Positions 20,532 to 29,918 of a stretch of 57,472 nucleotides of DNA are shown piece by piece. Numbering within the stretch: the first letter of the stretch is position 1; each line of letters starts with the position of its first letter. Origin of the DNA: Kiritimatiellia bacterium (GTDB lineage Bacteria > Verrucomicrobiota > Kiritimatiellia > UBA8416 > JADHWI01); the NCBI GenBank assembly GCA_030744755.1, contig JASLPY010000029.1:1-57472 (forward strand), written 5' to 3'. Both the position numbers and the translations under genes were made by a program. The notes under the pieces were generated by a model. The model saw only the letters and a program-made list of their open reading frames with translations, searched no databases and was not told where the DNA came from.

Positions 20532-21425
20532 ATGGTTCAGTCAGAAATCGAGGACTTCACGTGGCCCAGCAGACGTGTTGGCCGGGGGCTTGGAAAAGCA
20601 AACTCCTATTGGCCCTACCGGGAGCTGGCACCCGCAGAAGATATGATCGAACGCTATCCCGGCTACGGCATCTGGGATCGGTCCCTGGTCTGGACTACCG
20701 CCGTGGAATATGTCTCGCGCAGTGTTGAGATTCCTCAACTGACACTACCCAACACCGGCGCACCCATCAATCTCTACGACCTCAGATCCAACCTGATAGA
20801 CAGCGTAACCTACGGCATAGGCGCGCCCTGGCCCATGGCCGCACCTTCTTCTTTGGAATTGATCGATCCCGACAGCGATAACAGTGCGGCGACATCGTGG
20901 CAAATCTGCAACGTGGTGGGCACGCCCGGCACCATCAACAGCGTAACCCTGGACACGGACGGTGACGGCATGGCCGATCCCTGGGAAGAATCGATCGTTA
21001 CTGCCTCCGGCGGAGCTCTCAGCGACATAACAGACGTATTGCCGGGGGATGATTTCGACGGCGACGGCTTCAGCAACCTGGAAGAGTACGTGGCAGGACT
21101 CGACCCAACGGTGGATGATGCTGATCTCTTGCGTATCGAAATCGACAGTGTCCTGGGCAAGATCCAGGTCAGCTTCGACACCATCCAGCCTACCGGCACC
21201 GCCTACACCATAACCCACGACCGTCTCTACAACCTGCTGAGCTTCTCCAGCAACCGCATCGACTACCTAACCTGGTTCCCGGTAGACGACTACACCAACC
21301 TGCCCGCCACCGGAAGCAGCGTTATCTTCACCAACGACGTCCTCAAAACCACCTATCTAACTCTGCCAGAGACACTTAGCCTGTCGAATGCACGTCACTT
21401 GACCTATCTAATGGAACAGGGGTAA
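20532..21425 (+). pseudogene. Fragment of a secreted lamin-tail/DxDxDG-repeat protein
   Basis: The convincing part begins near 20733: a lamin-tail domain C-terminal half (LPNTGAPINLYD, DSVTYGIGAPWP, SLELIDPDSDNS), then calcium-binding repeats (DTDGDGMADPWE, DFDGDGFSNLEEYVAGLDP) and a C-terminal beta domain (VSFDTIQPTGTAY, WFPVDDYTNLPATG). Proteins of this architecture are normally large, with a signal peptide and catalytic or adhesive domains upstream; none of that is present. The ATG at 20532 has no special support, and the last ~20 residues look frame-shifted. Probably the 3' end of a gene lost by rearrangement. A small expressed protein cannot be excluded. Confidence 0.65.
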
Positions 21426-21631
21426 CCTCCCGAAGAGAAGTGCCATATCTTATTGAATAAGCAAGTACTTGCAGCTCATCCGACTACCGCCCCGGCAGGC
21501 TTTGCGTCGTGGTAATAGTTATGAAGCGCACTACATGCTCCGAGCAGGATTCTATTGAGTGATACAGGTTGGGCCACAAGACCTAATTGATCAACCCCTA
21601 CAACGAGGCCTTTGAGAATGAGTGAGGAGAT
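21426..21631. other. Leader region of the MoxR operon
   Basis: About 205 bp without a gene. It must hold the promoter of the plus-strand MoxR operon. I see no strong -35/-10 pair; GAGGAG just before the MoxR ATG is a good ribosome-binding site. Confidence 0.4.
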
Positions 21632-22687
21632 ATGATGACAGACAATGCGACAATTGACCGAATCGACGTTGAACCAGAGGCACAGGTGGATGACCGGTTG
21701 AGTGACCAGGACAAGGTGGCTGTGATCGGTGAAGCCTATCGCAAGATGCGCAAGCAGATATCCAAGACGATCATTGGGCAGGACGAGGTCGTGGAGAAGC
21801 TGCTGACCTGTATTTTTGCCGGCGGGCATTGTCTGCTTGTCGGAGTTCCCGGTTTGGCGAAGACGCTTCTGGTAACAACCTTGAGTGAAGTCCTGGACCT
21901 GGATTTCAGGCGTATCCAGTTTACGCCTGACCTGATGCCGTCGGACATCACGGGTACGGATATCATTCAGGACGATCCGGTGACGCGTGAACGGGTTTAC
22001 AAGTTCATGGCCGGCCCGATCTTTGCCAACATCATCCTGGCCGACGAGATCAATCGTACGCCGCCGAAGACTCAGGCAGCGCTCCTCGAAGCGATGCAGG
22101 AGAAGCAAGTCTCGGTCGGCAGTCAGGTCTATCAACTGCAACGGCCCTTCTTTGTCATCGCCACCCAGAACCCGATCGACCAGGAAGGGACCTACCCGCT
22201 GCCGGAAGCGCAGCAGGACCGCTTTCTCTTCAATATCTTCGTGGATTATCCCAATTTTGACGAGGAGATGGATATCGTCGAGACGGTGACTTCCGGCGCC
22301 GGGGAGAAGGTCGAGGCAGTGGTCTCGGCAGAGGAGATCCTCCGTTTCCGAGACCTGATCCGACGGACACCGGTCGCAGAACACGTGCTGCGGTATGCCG
22401 TGACGCTGGTGCGCGCCTCGCGGAATGAGAAGGACGAGGCACCCGACTTCATCAAAGAGTGGGTCAGCTTCGGGGCCGGCCCCCGTGCCGGACTCGCCCT
22501 GATCAGCTCAGCGAAGGCCCGGGCAATCCTGCACGGCAATTACCACGCGTCAGTTGAAGACGTCATTGCGGTAGCGAAACCAGTGCTTCGGCATCGTATC
22601 GCGCCGAACTTCGCAGCACAGGCTGAAGGCGTGACCTCGGACACCATCATCGAGAAGCTGCTTGAGACCATCCCTCGCTTCGAGTAA
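21632..22687 (+). CDS. MoxR-family AAA+ ATPase
   Basis: 351 residues. Walker A is GVPGLAKT, Walker B is ILADEINR, and the MoxR sensor/arginine-finger stretch is ATQNPIDQEGTYPLPEAQQDRF. MoxR ATPases act as chaperones that activate or assemble partners carrying von Willebrand (vWA) domains. Two vWA proteins and a DUF58 protein follow directly in the same direction. GAGGAG precedes a double ATG (21632/21635). First gene of a nine-gene operon. Confidence 0.95.
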   Translation: MMTDNATIDRIDVEPEAQVDDRLSDQDKVAVIGEAYRKMRKQISKTIIGQDEVVEKLLTCIFAGGHCLLVGVPGLAKTLLVTTLSEVLDLDFRRIQFTPDLMPSDITGTDIIQDDPVTRERVYKFMAGPIFANIILADEINRTPPKTQAALLEAMQEKQVSVGSQVYQLQRPFFVIATQNPIDQEGTYPLPEAQQDRFLFNIFVDYPNFDEEMDIVETVTSGAGEKVEAVVSAEEILRFRDLIRRTPVAEHVLRYAVTLVRASRNEKDEAPDFIKEWVSFGAGPRAGLALISSAKARAILHGNYHASVEDVIAVAKPVLRHRIAPNFAAQAEGVTSDTIIEKLLETIPRFE

Positions 22688-22708
22688 GGACATATAGAGA
22701 GATCATCT

Positions 22709-23626
22709 GTGAAGAAGTACCTGGCAAAATACCTGAACCCCAAAGCCATCTCCGCGATTGGCGGATTCGTGCTCAACCCGAAGGGGCTGGTCGAGGGGAA
22801 CATGGCGGGGGCTCATAAGTCGCCGTTTCACGGGTTTTCGGTCGAATTTGCCGGACACCGTGAATACCTCCCAGGCGACGATCCGAAGCACATCGACTGG
22901 CGCGCCTACTACAAAAGGGATAAGTATCTGCTGAAACAGTATGAGGCGGACACCAACCTGGTCTGCCAGCTGTTTCTGGATGTAAGCGAGTCGATGCGTT
23001 ATGGCTCGGGCGAGCTGACGAAGTTTGAATATGCGAACTATCTCGCGGTCAGCCTCGCCTATCTGGTGACCAGGGCCCGGGACAAGATCGGCATTGGCCT
23101 CTTTGACGACCGCGTGGTGCGGTATATCCCACCCTCGAACTCACTGGGGTCCACCTACACGATCAGCGAGATGCTTGAAGGATTTGTCCCGAGCAAGAAG
23201 TCCGGGATCGACAAGACCATCCTGGATTTCGCCGAACGCATCGGACGACGTCAGCTGGTGATTCTGATCTCCGACTGCCTGCTGGATATCGAGCAGCTGA
23301 AGTACGGGATGGCGCGCCTGCACTATGATCATCACGAGATCGTGCTCCTGCACGTGATGGACCCGTATGAGTTGGACTTCCCGCTCGACGGACACGTGAA
23401 GTTCAAGGGATTGGAGGGTTTCAAAGAGCTGAAACTGCAGCCGAAACAGATTCGCAAGGCCTATCTGGAAAAGGTGAATAACCACATACGCAAACTGCGT
23501 GCCGCCTGTGATGCGAGCCGTGCAGAATACGTCCTCGTCAATACCGGGCGCCCGATCGAGGAAATGCTGTTCGGCTATCTGACATCGCGTCTGACGCATC
23601 TCACGCGAGGGGGCAGACGGTCGTGA
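22709..23626 (+). CDS. DUF58 protein with degenerate vWA domain
   Basis: 305 residues from a GTG start 21 bp after moxR, with a purine-rich leader. The DUF58 signature is present: EFAGHREYLPGDDPKHIDWR followed by KQYEADTNLVCQLFLDVSESM. The DxSxS metal-binding (MIDAS-like) motif appears as DVSES. DUF58 proteins always accompany MoxR and are thought to be its partners; the molecular role is not settled. Confidence 0.93.
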   Translation: MKKYLAKYLNPKAISAIGGFVLNPKGLVEGNMAGAHKSPFHGFSVEFAGHREYLPGDDPKHIDWRAYYKRDKYLLKQYEADTNLVCQLFLDVSESMRYGSGELTKFEYANYLAVSLAYLVTRARDKIGIGLFDDRVVRYIPPSNSLGSTYTISEMLEGFVPSKKSGIDKTILDFAERIGRRQLVILISDCLLDIEQLKYGMARLHYDHHEIVLLHVMDPYELDFPLDGHVKFKGLEGFKELKLQPKQIRKAYLEKVNNHIRKLRAACDASRAEYVLVNTGRPIEEMLFGYLTSRLTHLTRGGRRS

Positions 23627-23662
23627 TGCAAAGGCGAATATCGAATATTGAGGTCCCTCAAG

Positions 23663-23680
23663 AAAGGCGAACGCGCCTTT
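23663..23680. other. Perfect hairpin between DUF58 and BatA genes
   Basis: AAAGGCG and CGCCTTT form perfect 7-base arms around a 4-base loop in the 114-bp spacer, the largest gap in the front of the operon. No T-run follows, so it may be an mRNA stabiliser, an attenuator or a REP-like relic. Confidence 0.35.
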
Positions 23681-23740
23681 GGCTTCCTGGTTTCAGAGTC
23701 TCAAGTTCTCAACATTCAACCCCAGACCCCATGAATAACA

Positions 23741-25894
23741 ATGTTCTCTTTCGTTAATCCATTCTTGTTGAGCGGTCTGGCCCTGGTCAGTATCCCCATC
23801 ATCATCTATCTGCTTCACAGGCATCAGGTGAAAGAGGTGGAATGGGCGGCGATGCAGTTCCTTCAGGAGATCATTGACGAGCAGCAGAAGCGGCTGCGGC
23901 TGGAGGACTTGCTGCTGTTGGTGCTGCGGGTGTTGATGTTTGTCTTTCTGGTGCTGGCCTTGGCGCGCTTGGGATTCAAAAAAGGGTCCGTCCCCCTACT
24001 GGGTGACAGTGGGGACGCGCTGGTGGTGGTCGATGCGTCGTATTCCATGGCGACGAAGCAGGGGCCGCGCACACGCTTCGATGCGGCACGGAGCAAGGCT
24101 GATGTGATTATCCGAGCATTGCCGAAGGGGCATGGGGTGTCGTTGGCCAAGGGTTCCGAACAGTCTGAGACCGTTCTTGGCGGGAATCTTGCCGACCACG
24201 ACCTTGTGAGAGAGACAGTCAAAGAAATGCAGGTCACCGATTTCGCCGGGCGCCCGGACAAACTGGTTGAGTATGTCCGGGACTTCACGAAGAAGCTGCC
24301 CAGTGTAGACCAGACGGTGTTTCTTGTATCCGATTTCCAGGAGCGGGATTGGGGCAACCCCAATGAAGGGCTCAAGACTGCCCTGACGGATCTGTGCGAG
24401 AAGCACACGGTTGTGTTTGTGCCTGTAGGTGATGACTCCGATGCAAACCTGCTTGCTGCCGACCTGACTCTGCTGCAAGGCGCAGTACGGGCAGGCCAGA
24501 GAGCCCATTTCGCAGGCGTCGTGCTCAACCAGGGGTCAAAGATCGCCGAAGACGTGCCGGTCGAGCTGATGGTAGACGGGGAAACGATCGAAACCCGGAC
24601 GCTGTCAATCGGTCCCGGGCAGACCGCGGAAGTTCTGTTCTCGCACCCCGTTATCCAGATGGGTCAGCATCGGGCCGTGTTGAAGATAGGTCAGGACTCG
24701 AATCCGGCAGACAACCAGCGGTATCTCTCGTTTGAAGCGCACGACCGTCTTAAGGTGCTGGCAGTTGTGGATCAGCCGCCTGCCGCAGGGATAGCGAAGC
24801 CCACAGATTTCGTAGAGCTGTGCCTCAACCCATTCCGCGATGCTTCGGAGGATCCGCGTGCGCTCTACAACTTCGTACACATCGGGATGCAGGAACTGCT
24901 GGCGGAAGACCTGTCTGAATATGAGTTGGTGCTCATCGCCGACGTCAGTGGCACCACCGCCACCGAAGCAAAGCAGCTCGAGACCTATGTCCGGGCCGGC
25001 GGCGGTGTGCTTTTTTTCATGGGCGGAAACGTGGACCCCACGCTGTATAACGACAATCTTCACCGAAAAGGAGAAGGTCTCTTCCCCTGGCCTCTTCTCG
25101 ATGCACCGATCAAGAATGACGACGAAAAGGAGCCGTTGCTGCTCAGTATTCAGCAGGCGGACCACCCTGTATGGCGGCACATCGTAAACGGGAAGAAAAA
25201 CTACATGGGCACCGTGCGCTTCTACGGGACGCTGGGCTTCAAGCCGAGCGAATCGAAGCGGGCGATTTGTCTGGCTGCGGTGCCCGCGGGCGATTCAGAT
25301 GCCGCCGCGATTGCAGAATTCACACTGGGTACCGGCAAAGTGATTGTCGTCGGTTCCAGCGCAGACCTGAGCTGGAACAATTTCGCGGCATGTCCGACCT
25401 TCGTCGCCTTCATCCAGCAGGCCCTCAAGCGGCTCCGCATTCCGCGACTCGAGGACAGGCAGTATTGTGTCGGAGTCTCGGTCAGTGAACAGGTGACGTG
25501 GGAGGAATCACAGTCGTCCTGCGAGTTGATCGATCCTCAATCAGAGCCCCGGTCTGTTTCAGTCTTGAAGGAGGGCAATCAATACTTGATGCACCTTGGT
25601 CTTCTTGGCAGTGCAGGCGTCCACACGCTGCGTGATTCAGGGTCGACGGACGGCCGGGAATTCAGCGTCAACGTCAACCCGCACGAGAGCATGATCGTCT
25701 CCATGCAAACCAGTGACTTGTCGAAGATCTATGGCCCGATGGGCATTGTGGTCGACGACTCATCTGACCTCTCGGTTGCGTTCTCCGGCATCGGCACCGC
25801 TTCCGGACTGTCCAATTTGTGCCTGGTCCTGGCCATCCTCTTCTGGATCGGTGAAAACCTTCTGGCGCACCGTATCGCGAGGAGGCAGGGATGA
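23741..25894 (+). CDS. BatA-like membrane protein with vWA domain
   Basis: 717 residues. The N-terminus is the BatA transmembrane domain (FVNPFLLSGLALVSIPIIIY, then a second helix around LLLLVLRVLMFVFLVLALA). A vWA domain follows with VVVDASYSMA as MIDAS motif. The long middle part resembles the glutamine-amidotransferase-like fold found in this family, and a last transmembrane helix (NLCLVLAILFWIGENLL) is near the C-terminus. It is expected in the inner membrane with its bulk in the periplasm. It overlaps the next gene by 4 nt. Likely client of the MoxR ATPase. Confidence 0.9.
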   Translation: MFSFVNPFLLSGLALVSIPIIIYLLHRHQVKEVEWAAMQFLQEIIDEQQKRLRLEDLLLLVLRVLMFVFLVLALARLGFKKGSVPLLGDSGDALVVVDASYSMATKQGPRTRFDAARSKADVIIRALPKGHGVSLAKGSEQSETVLGGNLADHDLVRETVKEMQVTDFAGRPDKLVEYVRDFTKKLPSVDQTVFLVSDFQERDWGNPNEGLKTALTDLCEKHTVVFVPVGDDSDANLLAADLTLLQGAVRAGQRAHFAGVVLNQGSKIAEDVPVELMVDGETIETRTLSIGPGQTAEVLFSHPVIQMGQHRAVLKIGQDSNPADNQRYLSFEAHDRLKVLAVVDQPPAAGIAKPTDFVELCLNPFRDASEDPRALYNFVHIGMQELLAEDLSEYELVLIADVSGTTATEAKQLETYVRAGGGVLFFMGGNVDPTLYNDNLHRKGEGLFPWPLLDAPIKNDDEKEPLLLSIQQADHPVWRHIVNGKKNYMGTVRFYGTLGFKPSESKRAICLAAVPAGDSDAAAIAEFTLGTGKVIVVGSSADLSWNNFAACPTFVAFIQQALKRLRIPRLEDRQYCVGVSVSEQVTWEESQSSCELIDPQSEPRSVSVLKEGNQYLMHLGLLGSAGVHTLRDSGSTDGREFSVNVNPHESMIVSMQTSDLSKIYGPMGIVVDDSSDLSVAFSGIGTASGLSNLCLVLAILFWIGENLLAHRIARRQG

Positions 25895-28239
25895 CGGGAT
25901 TCCTCGACTGGCTGCTGGGGACGAAGGGCACAATTGAAGTCCTGGACTTCAATTGCGCCCTGAAGATTGGGCTGCCCATCTGGGTCGCCGTCTTTGTGCT
26001 CGCCCTGATCGGCTTCTACTGCCACAAGATCTATAAGCGAGAGAGGGCCGACCTCAGTCCACGGCTGCGTCATCTGTTGAGTTCGCTGCGGTTCCTGACC
26101 TATGCGGCGCTTCTGCTGATCTTGATGAAGCCCGTCCTGCAGATGGACCGGCTGATCGAGCCTCGGAGCAATGTTGCCATCCTCGTCGACAGTTCGAAAA
26201 GCATGGGGATCGTGGAAAAGGGGGCACCGGCAGACTACACCACACTCGTAGCAGAGGCCACCGATCTGGATGCGGCCCAAGCCAGCAAGCTGGACCGGAT
26301 CTCCATCGCGCAGTCGATCCTGAACAACGGGCGCAGCGATTTACTTGGTGAGTTGAAGGACAACTACTCGGTCCAGCTGTACTCCTTCGACAAGGAGGTC
26401 GTGCCCAACGGCGTCCGGGAGGACAACGGAACAGCGGTCATGCCGGAGGTTACCGGCGAGGTCACTCAGCTCGGAGCGGCCATCCGCCAGGTGGCTCAGG
26501 ATTTCCGTGGACAACCACTTGCAGGCATTGTCGTGCTGACCGACGGCGGCAGCAACAAAGGCGAGAGCCCGGAGGTCGTTGCGCAGGAGATGGGGAACCG
26601 GGGGATCCGGGTCTTCCCGATCGGAATCGGGGTGCCGCAGGCCGTAGACATCAAGATCGTCGACGCCAACATTCCCGAGCTGATCTTCAAAGACGAGGAA
26701 CTCGCAGTTGAGGTGACCTTTGAGGGCGCGTCGATCGCGGGAAACAACGTCAGCGTGGACCTGTTCCTAGGCGACGAGAAGATCGGCGGCAGGGATATCG
26801 AAGGCAGGGACGGGGTGTTCAAGGAGAATTTCGTGATCCGTGCGGAAGAGGCTGGGGACTTCACGTTCCGCACGACGGCGAGCGGGCAGCCGAACGAGTA
26901 TTTCCTGGAGAACAACGAGAAGAGTAAACAGATTCGTGTGATCGACAACGCCATCCGCATCCTCTTTGTGATCGAGAATCCCAGCTGGGAATACCGATAC
27001 CTCAAGGGCCTGATAGATCGCGACCGCCGGGCGGAGGCAAAAGTGTTTATTCGCCGCGGCGACCCCGAGCGCGCCCGAAGCGACGAACAATATCTGCCGC
27101 GATTGCCGTTCGACACCATCTCAAAGGACTTTGACTGTCTGGTCTTCTGCAATATCAGGGCCGACTACTTCGACACGGAGAAGATGCAGAAGATCGAAGA
27201 GTATGTGACCCGGGACGGCGGCGCGCTGATTATGATCAGCTCGACTTCGGGGACGCCCGGCACCTTTGCGGGAACGCCCATCGGTGACATGCTCCCGGTA
27301 CAGTTCCGCGCGATTGCGGAGCACGAGAGCCTTGACCTCGACCAGCGCTTCACACGCCCCTATCCACTAAGCCTCTCTCGCGAGGGTCAGTTTCATAACA
27401 TCACACGGCTTACTGCGCTGCCCGACGAGAACGAGACGCTGTGGACCCGGCTGCCGCCGCAGTACTGGTACTATAGCGGCATCAAGCGCTTGAAACCCTC
27501 CGCCATTGCATTGGTCGAGCATGGCAAGGCTGTCAACGAGTATGGCCCGATTCCACTGGTGGCAACCCATCGCTTCGGCAAGGGACAGGTCCTGTTTATG
27601 GGGTTTAACTCGACCTGGCGCTGGCGGCACAAGGTGGGGAACCGCTACACGAACCGGTTCTGGATCCAGACAATCCAGTTCATAGGATTGCCGCACCTGC
27701 TGGGGAACATGAAGCGTGTACAGCTCATGAGCCATGGCCGCAGCTTCTTTATGGGGGAGCGCATTGCGATCACGGCCAAGGTTCTCAGCGAGAATTTCAC
27801 GGCGGTACGTGATGACTTTGTGACGCTGGCCGCACTGAACAGGGAGACTTCAGAGGAGAAGAATTTCAAGATCCAGAGAGATCAGACCAAGGAAGGCTTT
27901 TTCGCAGGCACGGTTCATCTGCAAAAGGGGCTCTGGGAGATCTGGGTGGACGGGTATGCTGAAGAGGACCGCCTGGTGTTGAGCATCCGTGAACCGCACT
28001 ACGAATTTGAGAAGCCGGCAATGCAGCAGGCGAGTCTGGAGGCGGTTGCCGATGCGTCCGGCGGTCAGTTCATTACCCTGTCCGATGCCGGGTCGCTACC
28101 CGAACGTATCAGTCAGGCAGTGCATCCGATCCGGTCGCCGGTCGAGAAGTCGATATGGGACACGTGGCTGATGCTGCTGATCGTCACCTTCACCGCATCG
28201 CTGGAATGGTATCTCAGAAAACGAGTTGATCTGCCATGA
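25891..28239 (+). CDS. Membrane vWA protein, glutamine-amidotransferase-like
   Basis: 782 residues. Two N-terminal transmembrane helices (about 28-46 and 68-84), a vWA domain with AILVDSSKSMG and VVLTDGGSNKGES, beta-rich repeats, then a class I amidotransferase-like fold (about 340-560) without an obvious catalytic triad, and a C-terminal helix (TWLMLLIVTFTASLEWYL). This architecture is common in planctomycete and verrucomicrobial MoxR operons. Overlaps its neighbours on both sides by 4 nt, so it is co-translated with them. Confidence 0.9.
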   Translation: MTGFLDWLLGTKGTIEVLDFNCALKIGLPIWVAVFVLALIGFYCHKIYKRERADLSPRLRHLLSSLRFLTYAALLLILMKPVLQMDRLIEPRSNVAILVDSSKSMGIVEKGAPADYTTLVAEATDLDAAQASKLDRISIAQSILNNGRSDLLGELKDNYSVQLYSFDKEVVPNGVREDNGTAVMPEVTGEVTQLGAAIRQVAQDFRGQPLAGIVVLTDGGSNKGESPEVVAQEMGNRGIRVFPIGIGVPQAVDIKIVDANIPELIFKDEELAVEVTFEGASIAGNNVSVDLFLGDEKIGGRDIEGRDGVFKENFVIRAEEAGDFTFRTTASGQPNEYFLENNEKSKQIRVIDNAIRILFVIENPSWEYRYLKGLIDRDRRAEAKVFIRRGDPERARSDEQYLPRLPFDTISKDFDCLVFCNIRADYFDTEKMQKIEEYVTRDGGALIMISSTSGTPGTFAGTPIGDMLPVQFRAIAEHESLDLDQRFTRPYPLSLSREGQFHNITRLTALPDENETLWTRLPPQYWYYSGIKRLKPSAIALVEHGKAVNEYGPIPLVATHRFGKGQVLFMGFNSTWRWRHKVGNRYTNRFWIQTIQFIGLPHLLGNMKRVQLMSHGRSFFMGERIAITAKVLSENFTAVRDDFVTLAALNRETSEEKNFKIQRDQTKEGFFAGTVHLQKGLWEIWVDGYAEEDRLVLSIREPHYEFEKPAMQQASLEAVADASGGQFITLSDAGSLPERISQAVHPIRSPVEKSIWDTWLMLLIVTFTASLEWYLRKRVDLP

Positions 28240-29918
28240 GACGTATCAAACAACGCCCTGAAAGCCAACGGCTTGAGCAAGCCCTGCTCCAGCTCGGTCT
28301 CCGCATGCGGCGTCAACACGTCTATCGCGGGCTCATCCAGTTGACGTACATGGCCTTCGCCGGACTGTTTGTCTTCTTCCTCGTCGACTGGTTGACGAAA
28401 ATGCCGTATGCGGTGCGCCTTTGCGTCTGGGTCGCAGCGCTAGGCTACGGTACCGCCTGGTTCATCCGCAAGCCACTACGTGCAAGCCGACAGCCTGTCG
28501 ACGTGCAGAAAGTGGGTCTATTGATCGAAGAACGCTTCCCGGAACTGCATAGTCGGATGATCTCCACCCTCCAGTTTCAGGGGGAGGACGGCCTCGGCAG
28601 GGAAATGTCCGTCAACCTGGTTGAGGGCGTGCTGGATCAGACCTTCGACCAGCTGCCCACTATCAAGATGGACAGCATCGTCGACATGACAAGGCTGAAG
28701 CGCGGTTTGAAGTATATGGGGATATCGATCCTGCTCATCGCGGCGGCTGGAGGGATCGGGCAGGCCTCTTTTGGCGCCTTCATCCAGCGTCTGGTCATGC
28801 CGAGCGTCGAGTACCCCACCAGGACTCAGATCCTGGAAGTCAATGCGCCGAAAGTGGTCCCCATCGACACTCCGTTCACCATGCACATCCGTGCCGGCGG
28901 CCGTATCCCCCGTGTCGGGCATATGGAGATACGCAACAAGGATGGCTTCGCCAGCAACATTGAGTTCTCGCTTGATGACGGGGCGAACGACCTGTTTACC
29001 GTCGCAATGCCGGGATTCTCGGAGGCGGTAACGTACACCATTTATCTGGGCGACGCCCGGCATGGCCCCGTCAGCCTCACGCCCGTTGCCCGGCCGCACA
29101 TCAAAGCGCTGACCCTGGAGGTCGTGCCCCCAGCCTACACGGGAGAACCCCGTGAGCAACTGCAAACCGGCAGTGCCCGGGTCATCTACGGTGCGACCCT
29201 CACACTCCGGATTGAACCGACACAGCGATTGAAAACGCTCAAGCTCGTCAGCTCCGACAAATCGAAGAAGCTTCCCGCGATGAAGCGCACAGACAATGGT
29301 GCATGGGAGACGACGCTCTCTGCCGAACACTCCCTGGTCTATACAGTGGCCATGGTCGCAGAGACAGGTCTGAGCAACGGAAAGCTCCCGCATTACCGCA
29401 TCTCGGTCAGGCCGGACAGGGATCCCGTGATTCGCATTACGAAGCCATCACTCGTCACCGAGCTCGCGCCGGTCAGCAAGCTGCCGCTCGCGTTCGATGT
29501 CACCGACGACTTCCAGCTCAGCGAAGTAACGATCCTCTATGAAATTATGGAGAGCAGTTCATTCGGCGAGGAAGACGACAATCCACGTCAGGGCAAGGTG
29601 TTCAGGAAGATTCCCGTCACCGGGAAGAAACTCCAATTCAACGGATCCTGGGACAATGCGATGATTAACCCCGAGCCCGGACAGCAGATCCGCGTCTGGA
29701 TCGAGGCCGAAGACAACTGTGTGGACGGGGCACATCTCACTCGCTCCAGGGATTTTACCGTCACCGTCATCACCGCCGAGGAGTATCGCACCATGCTTCT
29801 CCAACGGCTGCAGGAGACCGTTGAACCTGCGGCGGACCTTATTCTGGATGTCCGCAGCAGCAAACGAAAGCTCAAGAAGATCGACAAAGAAGGAGGAACC
29901 CCCAATGACACTCAGTAG
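28236..29918 (+). CDS. Membrane-anchored periplasmic protein (DUF4175-like)
   Basis: 560 residues. Two closely spaced N-terminal transmembrane segments (about 35-52 and 57-73) and a third near 155-172 are followed by Ig-like beta domains (for example LTLEVVPPAYTGEPREQLQ) and a short charged tail. The pattern fits the DUF4175-like proteins that accompany MoxR/BatA operons; the exact family is uncertain. Its end overlaps the start of the poly-Gln gene by 14 nt. It may be a scaffold for that coiled-coil protein. Confidence 0.75.
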   Translation: MRRIKQRPESQRLEQALLQLGLRMRRQHVYRGLIQLTYMAFAGLFVFFLVDWLTKMPYAVRLCVWVAALGYGTAWFIRKPLRASRQPVDVQKVGLLIEERFPELHSRMISTLQFQGEDGLGREMSVNLVEGVLDQTFDQLPTIKMDSIVDMTRLKRGLKYMGISILLIAAAGGIGQASFGAFIQRLVMPSVEYPTRTQILEVNAPKVVPIDTPFTMHIRAGGRIPRVGHMEIRNKDGFASNIEFSLDDGANDLFTVAMPGFSEAVTYTIYLGDARHGPVSLTPVARPHIKALTLEVVPPAYTGEPREQLQTGSARVIYGATLTLRIEPTQRLKTLKLVSSDKSKKLPAMKRTDNGAWETTLSAEHSLVYTVAMVAETGLSNGKLPHYRISVRPDRDPVIRITKPSLVTELAPVSKLPLAFDVTDDFQLSEVTILYEIMESSSFGEEDDNPRQGKVFRKIPVTGKKLQFNGSWDNAMINPEPGQQIRVWIEAEDNCVDGAHLTRSRDFTVTVITAEEYRTMLLQRLQETVEPAADLILDVRSSKRKLKKIDKEGGTPNDTQ

